DNA of 64,000 nucleotides from Perkinsus marinus ATCC 50983 (lineage: Eukaryota; Perkinsozoa; Perkinsida; Perkinsidae), in the NCBI RefSeq assembly GCF_000006405.1, contig NW_003211408.1, positions 10,847-74,846 on the forward strand. The letters are read 5' to 3'. Numbering within the stretch: the first letter of the stretch is position 1; every line of letters begins with the position of its first letter. The notes beneath the pieces are model-generated. The model had not been told where the DNA came from. It ran no database searches and was given only the letters and a program-made list of their open reading frames with translations. A program made the position numbers and the translations under genes. Of this stretch, positions 1 to 13,921 are shown one piece after another.

Positions 1-492
1 TTTGGGGGCTTCATCCAGGCACTTATGTCGTGGTTGTGGGTAGCTCTGCTACAGGGTGCCGCCTTCGGCGACGTGTATAGCCACGTCATGCATTGCATCA
101 GTGCTGCTGGCTTCAAATCGCCCTTGACCGGGAGGAATGCTGGTACTGTGGTCGCTATACAGTACGACGAGCAGATGCGTAAGGATGCCGGGTGTGCTAT
201 GGCCATGAGCTCTCTTTCGATAAGGGAAGCCTGTTCTAGCTTGTCCCGCCTTGATTCCAATAGGCTGATACTACTTATCGGTAAGGCCTCTGATAACCAC
301 AATAAGTCATCTTATAACAACAAATCGTCCTACAATAACTCTAGAGGTGGAGCTCACCGTTACGGTGGGAAGAAGAGACCCTTCACTGATGAGGGCGAGG
401 AGCTTTGGAAAAAGGTTAACGGCAAATGGGTCAAGGTTCAAGGCTCGTCGGCTAGTGGCTCTAAGGAGGCCAAATCTGGCGATGTAAGCTGA
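1..492 (+). CDS. Partial gag-like or accessory ORF of a mobile element (5' end outside window)
   Basis: The frame is open from the first base of the window to a stop at 490-492, so the true start lies upstream; the first ATG inside is at 25. I do not recognise the protein with certainty. The first half is mildly hydrophobic and helical, and the second half is a basic, Asn/Ser/Gly-rich tail with repeated NNKSSYNN-like segments followed by KKRPF. Such a tail is common in nucleic-acid-binding gag-like proteins of retroelements. Immediately downstream is a repeat structure (737-1407) typical of element ends, which is the main reason to assign it to a mobile element. A host gene fragment remains possible. 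Confidence 0.35.
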   Translation, partial: FGGFIQALMSWLWVALLQGAAFGDVYSHVMHCISAAGFKSPLTGRNAGTVVAIQYDEQMRKDAGCAMAMSSLSIREACSSLSRLDSNRLILLIGKASDNHNKSSYNNKSSYNNSRGGAHRYGGKKRPFTDEGEELWKKVNGKWVKVQGSSASGSKEAKSGDVS

Positions 493-736
493 GCCCTTTT
501 CTTTTCCCCTCACTCCTTCTTTTATGGTCATGTCATCGTCTCGCCCGACCACTCGAATTTAGGTTGTGTTGTTCAGTGTTCACCCGCGGACGTGACCGTC
601 TTTTGGGAAGCGCAGAAGTTCTTATCGGGGGGCTCCTATCACGGGTTCATTGGGGTCCGGATAGGTCGCTCACCGATAATGCGACCTCGTTTGCTGCCGG
701 AATTTCGTCGGATCACACCTATCAAGGATTCATTGG

Positions 737-981
737 GGGTCTGGATAGGTTGCTCACCGATGAAATCACCTTGATCGGGCCGGCTAACAAGCCCGACCCT
801 CACCCAATCTACGGCGTACGGGCCGCGGGTTTGGGGGTTGGTCAGAGCTAACGTCTGATCCTTTCCCGATCGTGGCGTACGGGCCACAGGTTATTCGGGA
901 AAGGAGGTCAGCGATTCACTTTGTTCCGTGCTTCCCACTGTTTATTGACGGCTCAAAGCGAGACGCTGGAGGACGTTTCAT
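737..981 (+). repeat. 245-bp direct repeat, copy 1
   Basis: It matches 1163-1407 at a constant offset of 426 bp with no difference that I could find by eye. It starts at GGGTCTGGATAGG and ends at GACGTTTCAT. It contains the stem 860-869/895-904. Confidence 0.9.
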
Positions 982-1162
982 GCTAGGTGAAAACCAAGTG
1001 CAACTTGGTTTCCACCGCGGTGAAATGCCTCCAAGTGGATTTGAGCCGGGTACGCCCGGTCAGGGCGCTCGCTCATCACGTAGCGTGATCGATTTTGTTC
1101 GAAGCCTCGCTGGAAAATGGGACCGTTCGGTCCATAGGTTTCTTTTCCCACCTCCCGCCCTA

Positions 1163-1407
1163 GGGTCTGGATAGGTTGCTCACCGATGAAATCACCTTGA
1201 TCGGGCCGGCTAACAAGCCCGACCCTCACCCAATCTACGGCGTACGGGCCGCGGGTTTGGGGGTTGGTCAGAGCTAACGTCTGATCCTTTCCCGATCGTG
1301 GCGTACGGGCCACAGGTTATTCGGGAAAGGAGGTCAGCGATTCACTTTGTTCCGTGCTTCCCACTGTTTATTGACGGCTCAAAGCGAGACGCTGGAGGAC
1401 GTTTCAT
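1163..1407 (+). repeat. 245-bp direct repeat, copy 2
   Basis: Second copy of 737-981. Its right edge coincides with the first base of a tRNA-Thr array unit. Confidence 0.9.
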
Positions 1408-1507
1408 CACTGAAATTTAGTACCAAATTGTTGCACCACTTGAATTGTGGTATGCGTTTCATTGTGGAATTCTATGGCATGGTTAGACTCCACACTCGAG
1501 GGAACGT

Positions 1508-1580
1508 GCCTTCTTAGCTTAGTTGGTAGAGCACCCGCTTAGTAAGCGGGAGGTCGTCGGTCCAACTCCGGCAGAAGGCT
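1508..1580 (+). tRNA. tRNA-Thr(AGU), array copy 1
   Basis: Cloverleaf: acceptor GCCTTCT/AGAAGGC, D stem GCTT/GAGC, anticodon stem CCCGC/GCGGG with loop TTAGTAA (anticodon AGT, read as inosine-GU in eukaryotes), variable loop AGGTC, T stem GTCGG/CCGGC. This copy has TCC in place of TTC in the T-loop, changing the usual pseudouridine 55 position, so its function is less certain than that of copies 2, 4 and 8. Confidence 0.85.
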
Positions 1581-1726
1581 AGCTCTGAGTCCGTTTGTCG
1601 AAAACCGACTGAATTTCGTAATTTTTCACTGAAATTTAGTACCAAATTGTTGCACCACTTGAATTGGGGTATGCGTTTCATTGTGAAATTCTATGGCATG
1701 GTTAGACTCCACACTGGAGGGAACGT

Positions 1727-1799
1727 GCCTTCTTAGCTTAGTTGGTAGAGCACCCGCTTAGTAAGCGGGAGGTCGTCGGTTCAACTCCGGCAGAAGGCT
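1727..1799 (+). tRNA. tRNA-Thr(AGU), array copy 2
   Basis: Full cloverleaf with intact acceptor, D, anticodon (AGT) and T arms. The T-loop TTCAACT is canonical. It serves as the consensus copy of the array. Confidence 0.95.
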
Positions 1800-1945
1800 A
1801 GTTCTGAGTCCGTTTGTCGGAAACCGACTGCATTTCGTAATTTTTCACTGAAATTTAGTACCAAATTGTTGCACCACTTGAATTGTGGTATGCGTTTCAT
1901 TGTGAAATTCTATGGCATGGTTAGACTTTAGACTTGCAAGACCGT

Positions 1946-2018
1946 GCCTTCTTAGCTTAGTTGATAGAGCACCCGCTTAGTAAGCGGGAGGTCGTCGGTT
2001 CAACTCCGGCAGAAGGCT
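1946..2018 (+). tRNA. tRNA-Thr(AGU), array copy 3
   Basis: Full-length copy. The D-loop reads TTGATAG rather than TTGGTAG, so the second G of the conserved GG pair is lost; the other arms are intact. Confidence 0.88.
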
Positions 2019-2164
2019 TGCTCTGAGTTCGTTTGTCGGAAACCGACTGCATTTCGTAATTTTTCACTGAAATTTAGTACCAAATTGTTGCACCACTTGA
2101 ATTGTGGTATGCGTTTCATTGTGAAATTCTATGGCATGGTTAGACTTTAGACTTGCAAGACCGT

Positions 2165-2237
2165 GCCTTCTTAGCTTAGTTGGTAGAGCACCCGCTTAGT
2201 AAGCGGGAGGTCGTCGGTTCAACTCCGGCAGAAGGCT
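2165..2237 (+). tRNA. tRNA-Thr(AGU), array copy 4
   Basis: Identical to the array consensus in all arms; anticodon AGT. Confidence 0.95.
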
Positions 2238-2383
2238 TGCTCTGAGTTCGTTTGTCGGAAACCGACTGCATTTCGTAATTTTTCACTGAAATTTAGTACC
2301 AAATTGTTGCACCACTTGAATTGTGGTATGCGTTTCATTGAGAAATTTCACGACATGGTTAGACTTTAGACTTGCGAAATCGT

Positions 2384-2438
2384 GGCTTCTTAGCTTAGTT
2401 GGTAGAGCACCTGCTTAGTAAGCGGGAGGTCGTCGGTT
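2384..2438 (+). pseudogene. Truncated tRNA-Thr, array copy 5
   Basis: It starts with an altered acceptor (GGCTTCT), has C to T in the anticodon stem, and is cut inside the T stem. The sequence then jumps straight into the 5' flank of the next unit, which explains the 99-bp step to copy 6. The 3' half of the tRNA is missing, so this copy cannot fold. Confidence 0.9.
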
Positions 2439-2482
2439 GTGAAATTTCAAGACATGGTTAGACTTTACACTTGCAAGACCGT

Positions 2483-2555
2483 GCCTTCTTAGCTTAGTTG
2501 GTAGAGCACCCGCTCAGTAAGCGGGAGGTCGTCTGTTCAACTTCGGCAGAAGGCT
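2483..2555 (+). tRNA. tRNA-Thr(AGU)-like, array copy 6, probably decayed
   Basis: Full length, but the anticodon loop reads TCAGTAA, so the nearly universal U33 is C. The T stem (GTCTG/TCGGC) carries mismatches. The anticodon triplet itself is still AGT. Probably a pseudogene. Confidence 0.6.
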
Positions 2556-2701
2556 TGCTTTGAGTTCGTTTGTCGGAAACCGACTGCATTTCGTAATTTT
2601 TCACTAAAATTTAGTACCAAATTGTTGCACCACTTGAATTGTGGTATGCGTTTCATTGTGAAATTTCACGACATGGTTAGACTTTAGACTTGCGTAATTG
2701 T

Positions 2702-2774
2702 GGCTTCTTAGCTTAGTTGGTAGAGCACCCGCTTAGTAAGCGGGAGGGCGTCGGTTCAACTCCGGCAGGAGGCT
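2702..2774 (+). tRNA. tRNA-Thr(AGU)-like, array copy 7, possibly decayed
   Basis: The acceptor 5' strand is GGCTTCT against 3' AGGAGGC, giving a G-G clash at pair 2 and a wobble at pair 5; the variable loop is also altered. The anticodon and T arms are intact. Confidence 0.65.
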
Positions 2775-2920
2775 TGCTTTGAGTTCGTTTGTCGGAAACC
2801 GACTGCATTTCGTAATTTTTCACTGAAATTTAGTACCAAATTGTTGCACCACTTGAATTGTGGTATGCGTTTCATTGTGAAATTCTATGGCATGGTTAGA
2901 CTCCACACTCGAGGGAACGT

Positions 2921-2993
2921 GCCTTCTTAGCTTAGTTGGTAGAGCACCCGCTTAGTAAGCGGGAGGTCGTCGGTTCAACTCCGGCAGAAGGCT
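2921..2993 (+). tRNA. tRNA-Thr(AGU), array copy 8
   Basis: Consensus cloverleaf with all arms paired; anticodon AGT. Confidence 0.95.
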
Positions 2994-3138
2994 TGCTCTG
3001 AGTCGGTTTGTCGGGAACCGACTGCATTTCGTAATTTTCACTGAAATTTAGTATCAAATTGTTGCACCACTTGAATTGTGGTATGCGTTTCATTGTGAAA
3101 TTCTATGGCATGGTTAGACTCCACACTCGAGGGAACGT

Positions 3139-3211
3139 GCCTTCTTAGCTTAGTTGGTAGAGCACCCGCTTAGTAAGCGGGAGGTCGTCGGTTCAACTCC
3201 GGCAGCAGGCT
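3139..3211 (+). tRNA. tRNA-Thr(AGU), array copy 9
   Basis: The last unit of the array. The acceptor 3' strand reads AGCAGGC, giving one mismatch at pair 5; the rest is consensus. Confidence 0.85.
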
Positions 3212-3240
3212 TGATCTGAGTCCGTTTGTCGGAAAACGAC

Positions 3241-3624
3241 AGCATTTTGTCATTTTTCATTCGAGTTAGCATCATGTCTGACTTTGATACGTCAATCAGG
3301 GATAGCACGATAGAGGAGGATTCCTGTAACATGGGGTAACCCTACTTGGACTGTAAGGTTCCACTCACCTAGTCACGAAAACGTTCTGGGCTTGTACTTC
3401 CCCACGTGAAAGCGTCCAACGCAACAATATAAACTCTCACGGCTCAGTGCGAAGCGTCTGCGGTACAGTCGAAGCCCCATACGGAGGCGTGCAACTTCCG
3501 CAGCTCACGCTTCCGGGGTTCTACATCAGTATGGATCGCAAAAGGATGATTAGACATAAAGTAATAACAGTTTTTCGGAGGTACAAGGACAGCAATGGGA
3601 GCCGGCTGCTCCAATACTACAGTC
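3241..3624. other. Intergenic stretch between tRNA array and helicase gene
   Basis: The last array unit decays here. I see no convincing exon. The region is downstream of the minus-strand helicase stop at 3625-3627. Confidence 0.5.
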
Positions 3625-5694
3625 TCAAAAGGAACACCGAGTTGAACGTAAAGGAACCTGATCGTGCAATACCATCAATATCAATATCTCCGGATTTCCA
3701 TAATACCGTATCTCATCCAATTCGTTGGTGCCTTCTAGAAGAGTAATGCAGGTGCCAGGACGACCAAAGCGTCCACATCGACCAGATCTATGCAGGTATC
3801 TGAGCATGACATCAATAATGAGAGTATCTAGCTCTGGGAACTCGTGAGCGTTTGAAATACGTTTCCTTGGTCTCTGGGAGCCCGATATTGATGACCAGAT
3901 CCACCAGAGGTCCATCGACTCCTCGGGAGAACACCTCGTCTGTAGCTACCACTACTCCATGTTCCTGGGAGCTCAATAACTCCATAGCCACTGAGCGCTC
4001 AGCAATGCCTGTAAACGGAAGAATGCATTGGAAATAGCTCAACACAACGATACACGTTGATTTCACCTCAATCTCGTACAAGCTACTAGGACTAAAGGGG
4101 CGTGCTGAGTGAGTGACCGTAGCTTACTATGGTCTTCTGAGGTCTCCACTACTCTGCATGATGAGGACACATAGTCACGCAGATAGGCAGCGATCATCTT
4201 CACCAGTGGTACCGATGTACAGAAGACAATACATTGATGGTATCTGGCGGTGTTGCTATCGCATCTCTAGCTACCACGTGCACCTAACTCACCGCTCCTT
4301 CTCAAGCAGCTTCTCCAATCCCCATGGTATGTCGCCGTTGGCCTCTTTAGGTAATACGCAGATTGCATGGGTGATGTGAGTCAGCAGGGCGTTCTCCCTA
4401 AAGGAGCAACGAGGTCACCAAATACACATGCAATAACTAGCCTTACGCTGGGTCAATGGTGTCACTTCTACACAGTGTGGCCCGGCTAAATTCCCTACTT
4501 CCTTTAGGCTCGATATACTCTAGTAACTCCTCCGCATACGGTAACACCTATATTCCCTGTCTCGCTGTATAGCAATTTGAGTTTTCTCACATGAGGTGGC
4601 AGCGTTGCAGAGGAGAGAATGAGCTTGACGTCATTGCATAGATAATGTAGACCGCGTGTGATATACGTTAGATACTGAATAGGGGAAGCCCAAGCTGGAC
4701 TCGACTGAGGCTTTTCTAGTGTACCTTCCGATCCCGTGAGCTGTCCAGCATGATGTCCGCCTCATCCATAACCAAGAGGGCATCATCGGAGCACATGGGC
4801 ACATCTGAAATACATTCAAGAACTGTCATGGTGTAGCGACGATGATGCCCACGTCCTTGCCGGAAAAGGAGATACACTTGATTGCTTGTGCCGATGAGGA
4901 TGTCGGGTATCTCGGCAGCCTGCTTCTGTTTACATGTAAACTCCCCTACAGTAGAGATCACTTGGCGAGAATAGTGACAAATCTGTAGCATTTCATCTCG
5001 TATCTGATCGCATATCGAGATCAATAGCCGCATTTATGAGAAAGGTGGAGAGCAGATCAGACTGAGACGTCGAGGAGCCCCTTGCTGACTCTCCTCGCCT
5101 CACCTGGTTCACGATTTCCCTGCTAGGGGCTATGACGATGCTCTGAATCTGCTCCATCCCGGGAATTGTGGACTCGCAGACGATAACACCGAAGGCACAG
5201 GTCTTACCGCTACCGGACTTAGATTGGATAATCACATCGCCCGAATTGAGACCTGTGGAATATCTAGCGCTACAACTACAAGATAATTTGAAGTGTGAAC
5301 TCCGACGACTCACCTAGAGGGATGGCCTGCTTCTGTACGGGAGCAGCCTCTTCGTACCCCATCCGAGCAAGCGACCGGAGAGTAGTCGACGACAGACCAA
5401 GACTGGCGAACCCTCCCCCTGTCACCGCTGAAGGAGGCATGCCCAACGAAAAACCTCTGAGACTGTCGATAATACCACTCGACAAAGGACTTGCGCTACT
5501 CCAACGCAATCTCTAGTGAACAAAAAAGCAGTGCCATGTGCTATTACTAGACAAGTTCGCCTTGTCGGACGACCGTCCGCAAGGTTGACTGGACTAGCAT
5601 CGGCATGGTATTTTCCTGCTCCTTTGGCTTTTACAGGTCTCCTTCTGTTGCGCTGATTCAGCAGGTTTAGGCTACGATTCATCCGTGTAAGCAT
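3625..5694 (-). CDS. DDX20: DEAD-box RNA helicase, DDX20/Gemin3-like, multi-exon
   Basis: Exons in order on the minus strand give a complete helicase core. The Q motif (GYEEAAPVQKQAIPL) lies near 5340, motif I SKSGSGKT near 5210, motif Ia APSREI near 5120, motif II MDEAD near 4765, motif III SAT near 4605, motif V VATDEVFSRGVD near 3935, and motif VI HRSGRCGRFG near 3780. The wording of motifs I, V and VI (CAFG after GKT, SRGVD, GRFGRPGTCITL) is closest to the DDX20/Gemin3 group, whose animal members act in the SMN complex for snRNP assembly; that role is inferred by family only. An ATG-led exon ends its reading frame at 5509; a further upstream exon from an ATG at 5694 (basic, MLTRMNRSLN...) could supply the start through a short intron. 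The last exon ends at the TGA at 3625. Confidence 0.75.
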
Positions 5695-5699
5695 AGCAT

Positions 5700-6700
5700 C
5701 CGCGGATCATATGAGAGACTGAGGTACGAAATATACCGCCAATAGGGCCGAAGATGGTGAGGATGTCCAGAGGTAGGTCAAAGCCAGCACACTGGTTGCA
5801 TCGTAAACCAGGTAGAGGTTATTATGGAGAGGATTCGACGTGGGAGCTCAGCGCCCAAGAGGATCGTGCATCCATAACTGTAGCTCACAACAGAACTGAT
5901 CCACACATAGTTTGTAGGGCTCCTGGGGCCATGGCAATCTCGAAGCACTGGCGTTGGGGCGCACATAGCCTGCGCTCGTTTTCATACAAGCATGTGGAAG
6001 CAGCTCTCTGGCCCAGATTCATCAATCGAGGTCAATTGCTAAAATCCCGCCATCATCACCCTCAGACCCTCGACCTGCCTGGAGAAGTCTTCCAGCTAAA
6101 GTGTCAGCTTGATGGGATCGTCCACAGTGCGCATCTTGTAGTCCATGGCACAGCACTCAAGGGAGGAGTTCCACGATCACGTCGATCCGTCCGCAGTGAG
6201 TAGGAGAGGGTGACCTACCAAGCGGGAAGTACTACTGTATATGAATTTCCTGTGAACAGCACAGAGGAGCTTCTTCTGTGTCGCCCCCGTCCCCCCTCGC
6301 ACGGGAATTCAAGCATCCCCTATCAGCGATAGGAGCGCTCAGCTTATATTAACGAGGAGACAGACAATGTCTAATATTTTCCTGAGATCTCATCTAGAGA
6401 TATCCGTTGTTACTATCATCGAATCGTCTCATTCATCGCTACCTTACACCAGATGAGATGGGCTTACTCCAGCAGGGATACTACAAAGCTGGGTCACGAA
6501 GCCCAAAAATCCCACCCTACTGACATCGCTGTAGCCACACTATGGAAAGCTCTTAGTCGTCCTTTCGAGTACTCCTCTACCGCCAGGGGCTGCTCGTCAC
6601 TCAGGGCAACGTATGGCTCGCCAGCACGTACCTGAAAACCGAAGATATATCATCAATACAAAAGAGGTAGTACATCAGTGATAGTCTACAAATGCTCTCG
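5700..6700 (-). CDS. Unidentified minus-strand gene, exon fragments
   Basis: Several minus-strand stretches read like exons. One (about 6635-6520) follows a TTTTCAG acceptor and encodes AGEPYVALSDEQPLAVEEY and more. One near 6110-6175 encodes SSLECCAMDYKMRT; a frame continuing it reads LEDFSRQVEGLR after a TAG that may mark a short intron end. One near 5850-5970 encodes LPWPQEPYKLCVDQFC. I do not recognise a family and could not link the exons confidently, so the limits are approximate. It lies between RPN6 and the helicase on the same strand. Confidence 0.3.
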
Positions 6701-6954
6701 CATTCGACGATTACAACAGTGTACGTCGATTACTACCTTTTCTAGCAGAGTAATATAATATATCCATGCTGGGTCTCATGGCTGACGGTCGCAAACATGC
6801 TCGGCCAAACCTGGTATGATGATATCATGGCGGTAATCCACGTGATCCACTGAGATCACCCCAACATGGTTACTAACACAATGACTATGGCGTGCGGAAA
6901 TGATCAGATACCCGCAAAGGCACGGTGTCTGGTGATGAGTCACACATCTATCGC

Positions 6955-9056
6955 CTATGCTCCCTTGGTCTTGGCTGCCACTTCGGCCTCTTTAGCCTTC
7001 GGACCACCATTGCCGAATAGCATCGTAGTAGTCTTGGTGTACAAGGAATCCACTACGTTCGAGCAGGCGTCGATTGTTGCTGAAATAAACACTAATCACT
7101 GAAGCTCACTGCTAATACTCGACAATTGAGACGGAGTGTGTGTGATCCATGGCGAGTACTATAAAGTCGCCCTCACCTAGTGCATCATCATACATGCTGC
7201 TGTTCTCCTCTGCCTTCCGCTTCTGCACCCTCTCCACCTAAAGGCCACACAGAATGCTTCCCAACAACACACCGTTAGCCTTCCTCGGCCTACCTCTAAC
7301 TCATCGTACACTACCAATACGCCTATGCCCTGGTCCAGAGTTCCCAACAGGGTCTCGTCGAGGATCATCTCCGACAACCTGAAGGTGTGATCAGAATCAA
7401 CACCATAACATTGCTTACTTCTTCTGAACACGACGGAGCGGCAGGTCGATGAGCTTCGCCACATGCTCTATTTCAATGCGATCAAACGGCTCTGGAAATG
7501 CATAGGGGTAATTGGTTTGATCCATATAAGTTCATCACCTATGATTTTGAGCAAGTTCTGTTCCAAAACGCTCTCGTTGAGCTCTGTCAAATGGTACTTC
7601 AGAACAGCATCATCATCTCCTAGTTCCTTCTTGTACCTAGATACAGAAACGACCGGATAACTGCAAAGTCGCAGAAATCGATGGCGCGCTTACTCTTGCA
7701 TGGTACGTTCGAAATCATGTAAGCTCCTCTGCTCGTGTGCCTTAGCCACCTTCTCGAGGCCTTCGAAACATCTCCCTCCGCCGTATCTATCAATAAGTGA
7801 TTCACATCAACTCTGCCAGCTCTATGCCCAGCACTACTTAAGTCCAGCTTTGCCTTTAAGGATGTTGAAGACCTCTCCTGGTTGGTCTCCCATGATCCGT
7901 GATAGTACCATGTACCTGCGTGCATTGATACCTCTCATATCCAAACTTTCTCTACTACTTCAAGGCTTGTTCCGCTCGAACCTTATCATGTTGAAGATTG
8001 AAGGCCTCGAAGGCTTCATAGAAGTACGAATACGCCGTACGATAATCCTGATAATGAATAACCTCTGGAGCACCGTCAATGAACATTACATTCTCTCGAC
8101 AGCTGATAACGCCACTGAGCAAGTCCATCTCGGCCTGCATCAAGGGAGGACAGTGGATCGCATTAGCATTGGTCTTAGCAGCAGTGAGTGACGCCTTAGC
8201 TCTGGGTATATTCTGGAGGGCGAAGTGAACCTACATTGTAATACAAATAAATCCTATCCCTCAAGCACTAAGCTCCTGCTACCTTAGTCTCAATGACGTA
8301 GATCTCCACAAGCAGCAGCTTATCGTCAATCTTTTTCACTTCCTTCACGAGTCCTGTCAGAATCTCCAACGCCTTATTGTACCTAACGAGTCAGCCATGT
8401 CTGCAGCAAGCCTAAGACCCGTTCGCTTCTTACTGATGAATCTGTAGCTCCAAATCGGCAAGCCGTGTCTCCACCCGATGCCTCAGGAAACTACGCTTCG
8501 ACTCACGGCACCATTCGATGCACTCCTCGCAGGCCTTTATCTGGAGGTCCGTCGCCCCTGAGCTCAGAATAATCATCACAATCACACAAAGTGATATTAC
8601 CATCGATTTCAGCAAGCTTGTCTATGAGCGTCCTAACAATCTTAGCCGTCTTCGCCTTAGCCATCAAGGTCAGCACAGGACGCAACTCCTTCTGCAGCCC
8701 AACTGAACATCGACGATAATCAACTCATGAGACCCAATCGGCCAAGTACAGAGTCTCGAAGAGTCCTTCTTAGCCACAAGGCAGTCGGCCATGGCGTAGA
8801 TGGAGTTCTCGGCCCACTTCACGGTATCGGTGCTCGGTTCCGATTCAAGTCTGGCTATGATCTTCTCGAACCTGACCACCAAATGTCCACCCCTTCAGGT
8901 CATCCACCTCCCACTCCTCTAGTACTACATGCTGATAGCCTTATCGTTATCGCCTTTAGCTGCCACCTCCTTGGCCTCCTCATATGCAAGTTGCATCTCG
9001 CTCTTTTCAGGCTCCTGGGAGTCCAAGTCCATCGGCTCCGGTGACTCGTTCGACAT
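6955..9056 (-). CDS. RPN6: 26S proteasome regulatory subunit RPN6 (PSMD11), multi-exon
   Basis: This is a lid subunit of the 19S regulatory particle that clamps lid to base and core. The start is the ATG at 9056, giving MSNESPEPMDLDSQEPEKSE, an acidic N-terminus. Middle exons carry the family signature DYRTAYSYFYEAFEAFN (about 8060-8010). The PCI-domain end reads MILDETLLGTLDQGIGVLVV (about 7370-7310), which matches the conserved LSQMILDKKFHGILDQG segment. The last exon encodes NVVDSLYTKTTTMLFGNGG and ends KAKEAEVAAKTKGA at the TAG 6955-6957, equivalent to the VVDSLYNKAKKL tail of animal RPN6 with a short extension. The gene is cut by many short introns. An alternative upstream ATG at 9122 is in frame but adds residues not typical of the family. 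Confidence 0.9.
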
Positions 9057-9289
9057 GATGATGTTCACCAGAGAGAAAAAACTCGGTCGTCGTGGTCCGG
9101 TCGCTTCCCATGGCCATGCCATATGCCTCTACTCAACTCAAGGGCCTAGTCGCATCGAAACGTCGTGTATCTCTATCGAGTACATTAACATTACAGAACA
9201 TAGGAACACTATCGCTAGGTTGAACGATGAGAGTATAATACTGAACGACCAATGACCTCGAACGTAATAGGATCACGAGCCCAGATATT

Positions 9290-13404
<4,115 letters not shown>

Positions 13405-13921
13405 CTACACAGCATAATGCAGTGATGCCCCTCATAGCCCACAACACTACAGTAGTACTTCTATGAATTAAAATCGATCACGGTGGCGAGCGCGACTGCC
13501 CTCTGGTCCCTTCCGCGCACGTCGTGGTAAGGGCACGTCACAGGTCTGTACCTGAGGCATCTCGAATGTGCTCCGGGGTTCTTCGGACAGAGTGGGTGAG
13601 GTCTGGCGACTGTTTTCATCGTATGCGTAAGGAGTGCTGTGTGAGCATGTGTCCGGAGTCATTACGGGCCATGGGAATCCTAATCGCCGAAAGGATGTTA
13701 AGTCAGCTCATCCCTGGTAGAATGACTCAGCTAAGACTCCAGTTCATGTTATCATATCTTTGACTTTGGAGTATTCTCTACTGGTAATGGGTTGCTGCTT
13801 TCATAATGTAGTGTGATAGTGCAGGTGTCTTGTTCGAGTGGATCATTTCATAATCGCATTTTCATTTGGGAAGTATCCGTGTAGTTGTCGTCTACGGTCG
13901 TTTTTCCATTCCTTGACAAGG

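Larger units (their letters stand above)
493..1407 (+). mobile_element. Terminal region of a mobile element with split direct repeats
   Basis: A 245-bp segment (737-981) is repeated, apparently exactly, at 1163-1407, separated by 181 bp. Each copy holds a perfect 10-bp inverted repeat (860-869 with 895-904, and 1286-1295 with 1321-1330) and the word GGCGTACGGGCC twice. A shorter diverged relative of the repeat start lies at about 646-690. The 181-bp spacer is rich in short palindromes. Split direct repeats of this kind are known at the ends of tyrosine-recombinase retrotransposons of the Ngaro/PAT type; that family assignment is inference. The second copy ends exactly where the tRNA array unit begins at about 1408, so the element abuts or inserted into the array. 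The exact repeat identity suggests a young structure. Confidence 0.5.
1408..3240 (+). repeat. Tandem array of about 219-bp units, each carrying one tRNA-Thr gene
   Basis: Successive tRNA starts are 1508, 1727, 1946, 2165, 2384, 2483, 2702, 2921 and 3139, so the period is 219 bp except for one 99-bp step (a deletion inside copy 5) and one 218-bp step. Each unit has a conserved 5' flank of about 100 bp beginning CACTGAAATTTAGTACC, then the tRNA, then a short 3' hairpin (GTCGG AAA CCGAC) and a T5 run. The T run fits an RNA polymerase III terminator. Units fall into two subfamilies by the segment just before the tRNA (CTCCACACTCGAGGGAACGT or TTTAGACTTGCAAGACCGT). Confidence 0.95.

Noticed and set aside
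1408-3240. Spliced-leader RNA gene inside the tandem units
   Set aside because: The conserved dinoflagellate/perkinsid leader ending TTTTGGCTCAAG is absent from the units. Only tRNA-Thr is recognisable.
3150-3332. Minus-strand ORF over the last tRNA copy
   Set aside because: It is antisense translation of tRNA-Thr and its flank.
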